42,164 nucleotides of DNA, from assembly GCA_903858115.1 (NCBI GenBank), contig CAIOHR010000332.1, positions 1-42,164 on the forward strand, in the 5' to 3' direction. Under the pieces are notes generated by a model, which saw nothing but the letters and a program-made list of their open reading frames with translations, made no database searches and had not been told where the DNA came from. The stretch is from an uncultured Pirellula sp. GTDB taxonomy: Bacteria > Planctomycetota > Planctomycetia > Pirellulales > Pirellulaceae. Each line of letters starts with the position of its first letter. Within the stretch, counting starts at the first letter, position 1. Shown here piece after piece: positions 33,077 through 41,994 of the stretch. A program made the position numbers and the translations under genes.

Positions 33077-36000
33077 TTAAGGAGTCGAATCCAAAGAGCG
33101 ACGACGTTCCTTTAACCGCTCGAGATAGGGCGTTAATTTGTTTTGCCCCCCCTTTCCTCCACGTGACGCAACAATCTGCGATGCTTTGTCTAAGTGCTCT
33201 TTCGCTTTCAAAGGTTTCGGTTCGAGCTCCGTCAATCGAAGGAGAGATTCCACCAGATTCATGCTATAAATCGGAACGTCAGGAAATCGATCCATGAGGT
33301 CTTGCTGAATCGAAGTCGCTTGCAAAAGCAATTCCAGCGACTTGTTCCGACTGAGCGGTCGTTGCACCATGCTCATCCGAGAAAGGGCTGTCGCTTTCAA
33401 TGCGAGATAAGCGGAATTATAGGGGCTGGTTTTGAGTAGCTCATCGCAGACGTTGATCGCTCTATCAAGATTATCAACATCCTGTGGTCGCCACCCGCTG
33501 GTCACAACAAGCGTCTCTGCGAGCTCGTATTGGAATCCGCGGGCCTCCGGATTCTTGCTTACCAAGCTTTCGAGAATGGATAAAGATCTGCCTAACGCTT
33601 GTTCCGCTTCAGATCGATCAGCTCGTTGTCTGGCAAAACGAACTTCATCGCGTAATGCACGCGCCAAAGATACAGCGTAAGCCGCCTTGTCAGGCGACTC
33701 TTCTACGAGTTCATTCAATATCGACAACGCTTCCTGGTTCAGGTCCGTTCCGATACGTGCACGCGCATCCGCTCCCGGAAAAAATCCCGGTCCCGGGCGT
33801 CCTTCCGCTACCCTGGCCTCTGGCGGGCCGAAAAAGGACAACGGAGCATTAGGGCCGCGTGGACCATTCGGCCGTTGTACACGCGCTGACAGGGAACCAA
33901 TACTATTGATGAGTTTCGCAAGCGCGAATCGTCCCTCGGATGATTTGGATAGGTCGCCCGAAGACTCGATAAGTGAGCGAGCTTCCTTATAGCGATCGAT
34001 CGCAATCATCATTCGGCCTCGCATGGCAGAGGTTTGAATCATTTCTTGCAATACTTCGATCTGTGACAATAGTAGTCGCAGGCCAGCACCATCGGATGAA
34101 TCAAAATTGGTTTGCTTCGCAATGGTCTGAAGCAACTGAAGAGCCTTCTCGTAGGATTCATAAGATTCATCTAGTTTCCCCATTTTCTGTTGAATGTCCC
34201 CGACCCGCTTCCATGCCTCAGCCGTCTCGTCGCGTAGATCAACGGAGTTCTGCTCACCAAGTTGTTCAAAGTAACTCAGCAAAGACTCTAGCAAATCAAC
34301 ATCCGCGTCACTTAATGCTGTTCCGCTCAAATCAAGCTCTTCTGACTCGAAATCGATTGTGCTGGCGAGTGTGCTGCCTCGAGACGCAATGTTATCGATG
34401 ATGGCATCGAAGGCATTGGTCGCCAATGCTAGGTTGGCTTCTGCGCGTGTCTTCTCTTTCTTGACCTCTTCCAGCGCTTTCGACTTCTCCCGCAAATTGG
34501 TCTCGGCTTCATCGTACAAATCGCCGATGGCGATCAATGATAAATGTTGCTGTCGATTCCATACCGCAAGCATGCATGCGATAGAAATAAGCATGATGCC
34601 AGATAGGGTAGCCAGCGACGCGATCGCGGGGTTTCTTCGAGCCCATCGCGTCAACGCTTCGAACTGTGTTGTCTTTCGAGCTCGAATCGGACGGTCTTCT
34701 AAAAACAATCGGAGATCGAACTCTAACTCGCTTGCATTTCGGTAGCGATGTTCGGGATCGATTGCGCAAGCTTTGAGCGTGATGGTCTGCAGGTCGCGTG
34801 GGATCAGGGAATTGCGCAATGGTGACGTTTGTAAGACCGAATGGCGATTCGGATCCAACAGCCGAAGCTTCGGTGCTTCGAACGCTGGTGTAAGTGTAAG
34901 TAACTCGAAGAGGCATAGTCCAAGACTGTAAATATCAATCCTCGCGTCACCACCGCCTGCGATCTGTTCTGGAGCCATGTATCGCAACGTACCGAGAACT
35001 TCGCCCGTTTGAGTTGCGCTATCTAAATCCATACGTCTGGCTAGGCCAAAGTCGGTGATCCAGACAGTCCCTTCTTTATCGAGAAGCAAATTTGCCGGCT
35101 TGATATCGCGATGCAAAACCTGCTGTCGATGCGCATATTCTAAAGCGTTTGCAACATTCGCGATCAGTTTCGCGACATTGCGAATGTAGTTTTTGGGAAG
35201 GCTGAAGGAATGCGGAATTACGTTGCTGGGGTTTGGTGCATTGGTTTGTTCCGAGCCGGTGTTTATGCCTTCTGTCGATTGCAACATCTCCAGAGTCATT
35301 TCTTCTGCGCAACGTGGCGCGTTGATATGTTCCTCGGAAGCTGTTTTCCCACCCGCCCAGGTTGACTGATTCCTAGATGTGTTTGGGACAGATGACTCGG
35401 ATTCTAATACTCGTTTGGAGAAAGCGATTCCGTTTCGATGCGAAACGGTCGTTTCCAACAAGTAGTTTGCCGCGTCTCGGACGGAAAAGCGATTCGTCGG
35501 ATGAGTGGGCTTGGGCACTAAAGCGTTTGGTGTAAACATACTCCGAAGGCACTGAATAACGTCGCTCAACGTCACGCCATCGATAAGCTGCATTGCGTAA
35601 TACTGGATGCCTTGTTCCTCGCCGGAACCGTACACTTGGACGATGTTCGTGTGGTGCAAACCTGCGGCCGATTCAGCCTCGCGTTGAAAGCGAGTTCGAT
35701 GCTGGTCGTTTGTCGAAACAGCCGCGTTGATGACTTTGAGGGCGACTCTGCGATGAAGGGATTGTTGGATGGCTTCATAGACGACACCCATTCCACCTCG
35801 CCCAATCTCTCGGAGGATCTGAAAATCACCTAGAACTTGAGGCGTCGATTGTCGAGCGGTTTGTGGAAAGGTCGCGGAGTCGTTCGCCTTTTGCGATGAG
35901 ATTCTCTCCACGGTTGCAATCGACTCAAAGACCGTGCGAATCAATGATGCATACGCAGGATACTTTTTCTCGTACTCGGTGATAGAGGGTGTTTCTCCAC

Positions 36001-36085
36001 GTCGAAGTCTCTCTGCATACTCTTCAGCGAGAATATCGACTGGATGTCGTGCTCCATCATTATCATCACAATCTGCCGCATCCAT
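33077..36085 (-). CDS. transmembrane Ser/Thr protein kinase with TPR-like C-terminus
   Basis: The 1002-residue protein has an N-terminal helical segment, then a Hanks-type kinase with IGRGGMGVVYEA (93-104), Lys117 in VALKVI, HRDIKPANLL (Asp327), DFGLAR (345-350) and GTLRYMAPEQ. An insertion of about 105 polar Asn/Ser/Thr-rich residues (190-296) separates the hinge from the catalytic loop, where most kinases have a short helix. A transmembrane helix lies at about 484-509. The rest is helical with several TPR-like units (AWKRVGDIQQKMGKLDESYESYEKAL) and a Gly/Pro-rich patch. Its ATG shares one base with the stop of the sigma-factor gene, so the two are translated together. In planctomycetes such pairs are taken as one signalling unit. 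Confidence 0.95.
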   Translation of the reverse strand: MDAADCDDNDGARHPVDILAEEYAERLRRGETPSITEYEKKYPAYASLIRTVFESIATVERISSQKANDSATFPQTARQSTPQVLGDFQILREIGRGGMGVVYEAIQQSLHRRVALKVINAAVSTNDQHRTRFQREAESAAGLHHTNIVQVYGSGEEQGIQYYAMQLIDGVTLSDVIQCLRSMFTPNALVPKPTHPTNRFSVRDAANYLLETTVSHRNGIAFSKRVLESESSVPNTSRNQSTWAGGKTASEEHINAPRCAEEMTLEMLQSTEGINTGSEQTNAPNPSNVIPHSFSLPKNYIRNVAKLIANVANALEYAHRQQVLHRDIKPANLLLDKEGTVWITDFGLARRMDLDSATQTGEVLGTLRYMAPEQIAGGGDARIDIYSLGLCLFELLTLTPAFEAPKLRLLDPNRHSVLQTSPLRNSLIPRDLQTITLKACAIDPEHRYRNASELEFDLRLFLEDRPIRARKTTQFEALTRWARRNPAIASLATLSGIMLISIACMLAVWNRQQHLSLIAIGDLYDEAETNLREKSKALEEVKKEKTRAEANLALATNAFDAIIDNIASRGSTLASTIDFESEELDLSGTALSDADVDLLESLLSYFEQLGEQNSVDLRDETAEAWKRVGDIQQKMGKLDESYESYEKALQLLQTIAKQTNFDSSDGAGLRLLLSQIEVLQEMIQTSAMRGRMMIAIDRYKEARSLIESSGDLSKSSEGRFALAKLINSIGSLSARVQRPNGPRGPNAPLSFFGPPEARVAEGRPGPGFFPGADARARIGTDLNQEALSILNELVEESPDKAAYAVSLARALRDEVRFARQRADRSEAEQALGRSLSILESLVSKNPEARGFQYELAETLVVTSGWRPQDVDNLDRAINVCDELLKTSPYNSAYLALKATALSRMSMVQRPLSRNKSLELLLQATSIQQDLMDRFPDVPIYSMNLVESLLRLTELEPKPLKAKEHLDKASQIVASRGGKGGQNKLTPYLERLKERRRSLDSTP

Positions 36086-36717
36086 TACGCGTCTTTCGTC
36101 GAAAGAGTCTTCATGATTTCTCCTAGCTTAGCAACGGCTCGGATGTACCGGTTGCTGGCAGCGGTGGGCGACAGGTTCAGCGCCTCCGCGACTTGCAAGT
36201 TATTGAGTTGCTCGAAGTGACGCATTGCCAACACTTCTCGATCGGTATCGTTCATGGTTTGCAAGGCGGATTGAAGTCGTTCGAATTCCTCGGATCGTGC
36301 CGCAGCCATGCTAGGAGAGGTTCGGTCGTCGAGCAGGAATCGAGCAATCGACAAACAGCTTGTCTGACCATAATCATTCGAGGGCAATTCTTTCTCGCGG
36401 TTTGCGTTCCGTTTGTCGCTGAAGTGCCCGCGTTGCATATCGATCAAAGTCTGAACGACCCGTTGGCGTATCCAAACGAAAAGGGAAACAGGGACACCAT
36501 CGATGAACTCTTGGGCCCTGCGTGATATCTGAAGGTACGATTCTTGCAAAACGTCAGCGGTATCGATTCGCGATCGCAATGCGGGCTCCATTCGGAATTG
36601 GACAATTCGTTCGAGCTTGGAATGGTAGAAAAGCAATGCGTCAGCGAGAGCGGCTTCGCCACCTTTCCTGAGGAATTCTCGCTCTTCGTCGATCGATAAA
36701 GGTTCTTGGGGGAACAT
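36085..36717 (-). CDS. ECF-type RNA polymerase sigma factor
   Basis: The 210-residue protein has region 2 in FYHSKLERIV..DTADVLQESYLQISRRA (the DTADVLQE wording is usual in planctomycete ECFs) and VWIRQRVVQTLIDMQR. Region 4 is NDTDREVLAMRHFEQLNNLQVAEALNLSPTAASNRYIRAVAKL, a helix-turn-helix that reads the -35 element. A TTG frame 42 bases longer exists, and neither start has a clear ribosome site, so the N-terminus is uncertain. The stop TAA overlaps the kinase ATG by one base. No anti-sigma factor is present; phosphorylation by the adjacent kinase is a plausible control route, but not shown here. Confidence 0.93.
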   Translation of the reverse strand: MFPQEPLSIDEEREFLRKGGEAALADALLFYHSKLERIVQFRMEPALRSRIDTADVLQESYLQISRRAQEFIDGVPVSLFVWIRQRVVQTLIDMQRGHFSDKRNANREKELPSNDYGQTSCLSIARFLLDDRTSPSMAAARSEEFERLQSALQTMNDTDREVLAMRHFEQLNNLQVAEALNLSPTAASNRYIRAVAKLGEIMKTLSTKDA

Positions 36718-36980
36718 TGCATGTCTGGGGCCAGTCGCCGCAGTTCTTACCTGGTTCAAGCTATTGGAAACCCGTCAGCTCACAAGTTGTTGCGTCTTTC
36801 GTTCGCTGATTGATTCGTTTTGCCTGCATTTGTAAATTCGTCTTGCTCAACTATATCGCAAAATGGATCGGAAACTTTGTTGGGAAAATTTGCAAATCCT
36901 TCGTGGATGTCGATAAGTCCCTTTCGGTATCTCCCATGTACCAACACTCCACATTCCTTCTCTTCTAGGAGAATTCGGCG

Positions 36981-37691
36981 ATGAAAAAGCACCTTTTTGC
37001 CTTCTTTTTATTGGCATCTCTCTCAACCGTTCCTGTTCACGCTCAGCAAGATCGCGATGAAAAAGGCAAGGGTGAAGGGCGAAAGACCGGTGCCGGAGAA
37101 CGACGCCCAGGCTTTAGGCCCGGCGAAGGGCGACCGGGCGAAGGCCGCCCTGGGCAAGAGGGAAGGCCGGGATTTGGCGGTCCTGGCGGGCCGATGGGTC
37201 CTGGCGGGCCGATGGGACCGATGGCTGGTCAGATGATGAAGTTTTTGCCGATTATGACGGCCCTCGACTCCGATGGAAATGGCGAGCTATCGGCTGCGGA
37301 AATCGAAAACGCATCCAAGGCAATTCTCAAGCTAGATAAGAACGGCGACGGCATCATCAACGCGGAAGAATTGCGGCCCGATCCTGCCTCGTTGCCTCCG
37401 ATGATGGCGAGGATGGCAGAAGAAGCACAAGGCGGACAGTTCGGAGGAGCGATGATGATTCGCATGTTCGAGGCATCCGACAAGAATAAAGACGGAAAAC
37501 TTTCCGGAGATGAGATTCCAGAGCGAATGAAAGAGCGAGTTTCGAGAATGGATCAAGATGGCGATGGCGCGATCTCCCGAGAAGAAATGAAGCGAGCTAC
37601 AGAGATGATGGAACAACGTGGCGATCGACCTGGCCGAGGAAACGAAGATGCTGGCGGTGCCGTAAAGCCAAAGCGACCCGGCAGTAACTAA
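36981..37691 (+). CDS. exported EF-hand protein with Gly/Pro/Arg-rich linker
   Basis: The 236-residue protein has a signal peptide (HLFAFFLLASLSTVPVHAQ). A low-complexity stretch at about 30-85 follows, built on repeated RPGEG and GGPMGP units. Four EF-hand loops bind calcium: DSDGNGELSAAE, DKNGDGIINAEE, DKNKDGKLSGDE and DQDGDGAISREE, each with the usual Asp/Asn at positions 1, 3 and 5 and Glu at 12. The C-terminal tail is basic. AGGAG nine bases before the ATG is a good ribosome site. It is divergent from the sigma gene over 260 bases. The role is probably a secreted calcium-binding protein; such EF-hand proteins are numerous in Planctomycetes. Confidence 0.9.
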   Translation: MKKHLFAFFLLASLSTVPVHAQQDRDEKGKGEGRKTGAGERRPGFRPGEGRPGEGRPGQEGRPGFGGPGGPMGPGGPMGPMAGQMMKFLPIMTALDSDGNGELSAAEIENASKAILKLDKNGDGIINAEELRPDPASLPPMMARMAEEAQGGQFGGAMMIRMFEASDKNKDGKLSGDEIPERMKERVSRMDQDGDGAISREEMKRATEMMEQRGDRPGRGNEDAGGAVKPKRPGSN

Positions 37692-37692
37692 G

Positions 37693-37707
37693 ACGGGCTC
37701 TGCCCGT
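37693..37707 (+). terminator. short hairpin after the EF-hand gene
   Basis: ACGGGC-TCT-GCCCGT right after the stop, followed only by ATTGCT. A weak candidate terminator. Confidence 0.4.
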
Positions 37708-37723
37708 ATTGCTAAGTAAGCAC

Positions 37724-37780
37724 AATCCGAAGCGTACGCGAGGGACGAAAAGTCCCACAGAATCCCTCGCTTACGATTCG
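37724..37780. repeat. REP-like palindromic repeat, copy 2
   Basis: AATCCGAAGCGTACGCGAGGGA is mirrored by TCCCTCGCTTACGATTCG, giving an imperfect long stem around ACGAAAAGTCCCACAGAA. The left arm matches the element at 20861. It occupies the gap between the EF-hand gene and the cytochrome gene. Confidence 0.7.
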
Positions 37781-37833
37781 AGTTGCGATGAAATGGACAT
37801 GCCTCAGTTAAGAACCTTTTTTGTCAACGACGA

Positions 37834-40401
37834 ATGATTATGACGAAATCACGTTTGCTCGCTTGCTGCTTTGGAACGTTTAGTCTGCTCACTGTAGCCG
37901 TCAGAGCCGAGGACGAACAAAAGCTTACACCGGAGTCTGTCCAGTTTTTTGAATCCAAGATTCGCCCCGTGCTGGTGGAGCATTGCTACCGTTGCCACTC
38001 GGTCGATGGCCAAGGAGTTCGCGGTGGATTGGCTGTTGACCATCGCGATGCGTTGCTTGCAGGAGGAGAGTCGGGGCCAGCGATTGTTCCTGGGAATCTT
38101 CAAGAGAGTACGCTTTGGAACGCGATCAATTATCAAGACTACCAAATGCCGCCCAAAAACAAACTTCCACCGTCCGTCATCGAAGACTTTCGGAAGTGGA
38201 TCGAAATGGGAGCTCCCGACCCGCGTGTCAAGGCGGGCGTTACTGTCCATTCCAAAGTAACACCCGAAGATATCGCCGAAGGTAAAAAGTTCTGGTCTTT
38301 TACAAAACCAAAACAAACGAACCCCAAAGACTCTTCCTTCTCTTTATGGGCGAAGACGCCAATTGATAAGTACGTCGCGGAACGCTGGCAAGAGAAAAAG
38401 CTTCAACCGGCGGAAGATGTCGCGCCGGAAATACTAGTGAAGCGACTCTTCAACGACTTGATAGGATTGCCTCCAACGTCATCGGAACGCGATGCTTTTG
38501 TGGATTCGTTCCATAAGAATCCTGACTCTGCGTTGAACTCGCTCATCGATGCTTTACTAACGCGTCCCCAATTCGGCGAGAGATGGGGGCGACATTGGTT
38601 AGACATCGCTCGTTACGCAGAAACGACGGGAAAAGAAGTCGAAGTCACTTTCCCACACGCATGGCGATATCGAGACTTTGTAATCGACTCGTTCAATGCG
38701 GACAAACCCTACGATAAGTTCATTCGCCAACAGATCGCGGGAGATCTGCTCCCTGTCAAGTCGGATCAAGAGTGGACGGAAAACTTGGTTGCAACAGGCT
38801 TTCTAGCTTTGGGGCCTAAATCGCTTCAAGAACAAAACCCTCGCCAATTCAAGGCGGATCTCGTCGATGAGCAGATCGATACCACCACGCGTGTCATTCT
38901 CGGTGTGTCGGTTGCATGTGCACGTTGCCACGATCACAAATTCGACCCGATTTCACAAACCGACTACTACGCTTTGGCAGGCATTTTTCAAAGCACGGAA
39001 ACTTGCTTTGGTGGTACGCGAAGTCTTCGCAACCGACAACCGAGTAATCTCATAGAGTTGCCAGTACCTGATCTGAAAAAAGACGATCGGCCCATTCCAA
39101 AGAAAGAGTTGGCAGAGCTCAAAACGCAACTCAAACAACTCGAAGAGCAATATGCAGAAGCTCGACGCGCTCAGCGTCAACCGAATAGCGAGAATCGTAA
39201 CAACTTTATCAGTGTCGCCATTCTCGATCAAGCGATCGCATCGGTCACGAACCGTATCAAGTCGTTTGACGAAGACGGCAAGCCGATCTCGATGTGCATG
39301 GGAGTGCAAGATACAGACCGTCCAAGGCCAGCGCGATTGCTAGTGCGAGGGGAGATTGATCAACCTGCGCAAGAAGTGCCCCGTGGCTTTGTCGAAGTGC
39401 TGAACGATTCGAATCGCAAGCTGCCTACCAACGCATCCGGTCGATTGGAGTTAGCCGAGTGGTTAACCTCGAAGGAGAACCCGTTGACTGCGAGAGTGAT
39501 GGTCAATCGCATTTGGAAACAACTCCTTGGGAATGCGATTGTCGAAGAAACAGACAACTTTGGTATGTCGGGTCCAGATCCATCCCATCCTGAACTTCTG
39601 GATCACTTGGCAGTCGAATTTATGGAGAGCCGATGGTCGATCAAGCATATGATACGTGCGATCGTAACATCGCGAGTTTATCGTCTTTCTTCGAAGTTTG
39701 ATATCGATCGCTTCGAAGCAGATCCTGACAACCACTACTTCGCAAGATCGAGCGTTCGTCGATTGGATGCAGAGACATTGCGCGACTCCATGCTGGCGAT
39801 CAGCGGACAACTCGAACTGGAAAGACCGAGAGCATCTGTGATTGCATCCTTTGGCCAAGTGGCATTGGGGCCTAACGGACCGATCTCATTACCTCCTGGA
39901 GCAGTCTCAGCAATCTTGTCAAAGGACCGAGATGCTGGCATTGCCTTTCGGCTGTTAGCAAATGGTCGAACGGGCAGTCCTTTCGAAGCCCCAAACTACC
40001 ATCGATCGGTCTACTTGCCAATTGCGAGAAATTCTCTGCCAAGAGCATTGGATGTTTTCGATTTCGCAGAGCCGAGTCTCATTGTTGGTGAACGCGAACG
40101 ATCCAATACGCCCGAACAATCGCTTTACATGCTGAACAGCCCCTTTGTTCTAGAGCAAAGCGATGCCTTGGCTCGGCAATTGATGAAGATCGGGAGCGAT
40201 AATACTCAACGTATCGGGATCGCTTTCGAGAAGGTTTACGGCCGAAAAGTAACTCGCCAAGAGATCCAATCGGCAAACGAATTCTTCCGATCCGCCAATA
40301 GTATTTCGAGCAATGTTGCTCGCGATCAAAAGACATTCCGCATATTGTGTCAATTCTGCCAAGCACTCTTTGGTTCCGCTGAGTTTCGCTTTATTGACTG
40401 A
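37834..40401 (+). CDS. PSD1/planctomycete cytochrome c domain protein (DUF1549, DUF1553)
   Basis: The 855-residue protein has a signal peptide (LLACCFGTFSLLTVAVRA) and a planctomycete cytochrome domain with CYRCH at residues 51-55. The DUF1549 domain spans about 175-385 and contains GERWGRHWLDIARYAET and a second haem-type motif, CARCHDHKFDPI, at 362-366. A middle linker contains a coiled-coil stretch (KKELAELKTQLKQLEEQYAEARRA-type, about 425-455). The DUF1553 domain spans about 530-800, with LAEWLTSKENPLTARVMVNRIW and FGMSGPDPSHPELLDHLA. The family is abundant in Planctomycetes and thought to act in envelope redox or polymer breakdown, without a proven reaction. An ATG two codons downstream is an alternative start. 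The DUF1501 gene follows 54 bases later, the usual two-gene arrangement. Confidence 0.95.
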   Translation: MIMTKSRLLACCFGTFSLLTVAVRAEDEQKLTPESVQFFESKIRPVLVEHCYRCHSVDGQGVRGGLAVDHRDALLAGGESGPAIVPGNLQESTLWNAINYQDYQMPPKNKLPPSVIEDFRKWIEMGAPDPRVKAGVTVHSKVTPEDIAEGKKFWSFTKPKQTNPKDSSFSLWAKTPIDKYVAERWQEKKLQPAEDVAPEILVKRLFNDLIGLPPTSSERDAFVDSFHKNPDSALNSLIDALLTRPQFGERWGRHWLDIARYAETTGKEVEVTFPHAWRYRDFVIDSFNADKPYDKFIRQQIAGDLLPVKSDQEWTENLVATGFLALGPKSLQEQNPRQFKADLVDEQIDTTTRVILGVSVACARCHDHKFDPISQTDYYALAGIFQSTETCFGGTRSLRNRQPSNLIELPVPDLKKDDRPIPKKELAELKTQLKQLEEQYAEARRAQRQPNSENRNNFISVAILDQAIASVTNRIKSFDEDGKPISMCMGVQDTDRPRPARLLVRGEIDQPAQEVPRGFVEVLNDSNRKLPTNASGRLELAEWLTSKENPLTARVMVNRIWKQLLGNAIVEETDNFGMSGPDPSHPELLDHLAVEFMESRWSIKHMIRAIVTSRVYRLSSKFDIDRFEADPDNHYFARSSVRRLDAETLRDSMLAISGQLELERPRASVIASFGQVALGPNGPISLPPGAVSAILSKDRDAGIAFRLLANGRTGSPFEAPNYHRSVYLPIARNSLPRALDVFDFAEPSLIVGERERSNTPEQSLYMLNSPFVLEQSDALARQLMKIGSDNTQRIGIAFEKVYGRKVTRQEIQSANEFFRSANSISSNVARDQKTFRILCQFCQALFGSAEFRFID

Positions 40402-40455
40402 GCTAACAACAACACGTGTTCAACATTCTTTAGAACATCTACTAGGTGATTCACC

Positions 40456-41850
40456 ATGAACTTTCCCACTCGACGCGAGTTGCTCCGATCTGCATCTGCT
40501 GGGTTCGGCTATTTGGCATTCTCAGGCCTCAGTACATTGCATGCGCAAGAGACTGCTGCCGCCAACCCGCTGGCTCCGAAAGCTCCACACTTCAAAGCGC
40601 GCGCGAAGCGAGTCATCTTTTTGTGCATGCAAGGTGGACCGTCTCACGTTGACACCTTTGATTACAAACCCAAATTGGCCAGCGATGCAGGCAAGGGTGG
40701 GAAGTCGGGTGGAGGTAAATTGTTAGCTTCTCCGTGGAAGTTTAAGCAACAAGGGAAAAGCGGCCTCTGGATTTCCGAATTGTTTCCTGAGATCGGGAAG
40801 CATGCAGATGAACTCTGTTTGATTCGTTCCATGCATTGCGATCAACCGGTACACACACGAGCCATGACGCAAATGCATACAGGGACCGCTCAGTTTGTAC
40901 GTCCTTCGCTCGGGGCATGGACCCTTTACGGACTTGGAACCGAAAATGAGAGCATGCCTGGTTTTATCGCATTGAACCCACCGGTGGCATCGGCTCAAAA
41001 CTTTGGAAGTTCGTTTTTGCCAGCCGTGTACGCTGGCACGAAAGTCGGCCGTCCTCAAAGCCGCGGCATGGGAGCGTTGGGGAACCGGAATCCATCCGAA
41101 CCTGCGCAACAACTGCCAGATATTTCCAATAGTCGCATGACCAAAAAAGAACAAAAGAATCAGATCGCGTTCTTGCAGGATCTGAATCGACAAAAGTTGC
41201 AACGAGATGTTGTGCAACCGGAGGTGGAGGGGATCATTGAGTCTTACGAGTTGGCGTTCCGCATGCAAGATGTTGTTCCGCAATTGATGGACATTTCCGG
41301 TGAGACAGAAAGCACGCTGGCGATGTATGGCATCAATCAGGGAGACAGCAGTGACTTCGGCAAGCAATGCTTGATGGCTCGTCGGTTTATCGAGTCAGGT
41401 GTTCGATTTGTCGAAGTGACGCATGGCAACTGGGACCACCATCAACGACTTTCGACGCAACTGCCACAGAACTGCAAAGAGATCGACAAACCGATTGCAG
41501 GCTTGCTGATGGACTTGAAGAAGCGTGGACTGCTCCAGGATACGTTAGTCGTTTGGGGCGGCGAATTCGGAAGAACTCCTGACGGCCAAAGCGGAGACGG
41601 AAGGGACCACAATCATAAAGGCTACACCACTTGGATGGCTGGTGGTGGAGTTCGCGGCGGTATGAGCTATGGTTCCACGGATGATCATGGTTATCAAGCG
41701 GTGGAAGACAAGTGTCATATCCACGATTGGCATGCCACGATGTTGCATCTATTGGGATTGGATCACGAGCGGCTCACCTACCGATATGCAGGCAGGAACT
41801 TTCGTCTAACGGATGTCCACGGACAAGTCATTGAAAAGATAATCGCCTAA
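40456..41850 (+). CDS. DUF1501 protein, Tat-exported
   Basis: The 464-residue protein starts with a twin-arginine signal (TRRELLRSASAGFGYLAF). The DUF1501 domain follows, a phosphatase/sulfatase-like alpha/beta fold with VIFLCMQGGPSHVDTFDYKPKL-type opening, MHTGTAQFVRPSLGAW, GVRFVEVTHGNWDHH, VVWGGEFGRTPDGQ and GDGRDHNHKGYT. The Asp, His and Glu residues in these motifs are the likely metal ligands. AGGTGA six bases before the ATG is the ribosome site. The protein is co-transcribed with the upstream cytochrome protein and probably acts with it outside the cytoplasm. The substrate is unknown. Confidence 0.95.
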   Translation: MNFPTRRELLRSASAGFGYLAFSGLSTLHAQETAAANPLAPKAPHFKARAKRVIFLCMQGGPSHVDTFDYKPKLASDAGKGGKSGGGKLLASPWKFKQQGKSGLWISELFPEIGKHADELCLIRSMHCDQPVHTRAMTQMHTGTAQFVRPSLGAWTLYGLGTENESMPGFIALNPPVASAQNFGSSFLPAVYAGTKVGRPQSRGMGALGNRNPSEPAQQLPDISNSRMTKKEQKNQIAFLQDLNRQKLQRDVVQPEVEGIIESYELAFRMQDVVPQLMDISGETESTLAMYGINQGDSSDFGKQCLMARRFIESGVRFVEVTHGNWDHHQRLSTQLPQNCKEIDKPIAGLLMDLKKRGLLQDTLVVWGGEFGRTPDGQSGDGRDHNHKGYTTWMAGGGVRGGMSYGSTDDHGYQAVEDKCHIHDWHATMLHLLGLDHERLTYRYAGRNFRLTDVHGQVIEKIIA

Positions 41851-41893
41851 CGAAAATGCACCCATGGAGCAGTAGAATGAAGATGCGTCTTTC

Positions 41894-41923
41894 GCTCCTT
41901 CGGAGCTTGGGGTCAGAGACCCC
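41894..41923 (+). terminator. double hairpin after the DUF1501 gene
   Basis: GCTCC-TTC-GGAGC is followed at once by GGGGTC-AGA-GACCCC. No clean U-tract follows, only CATTTT some 15 bases on. A possible terminator or part of a dispersed repeat. Confidence 0.45.
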
Positions 41924-41994
41924 ATCATTACCCACATTTTGATTCAATCTAGAATTCTAACTCCCTTGAAATCAAACGAAAACCCTGCGATTTT

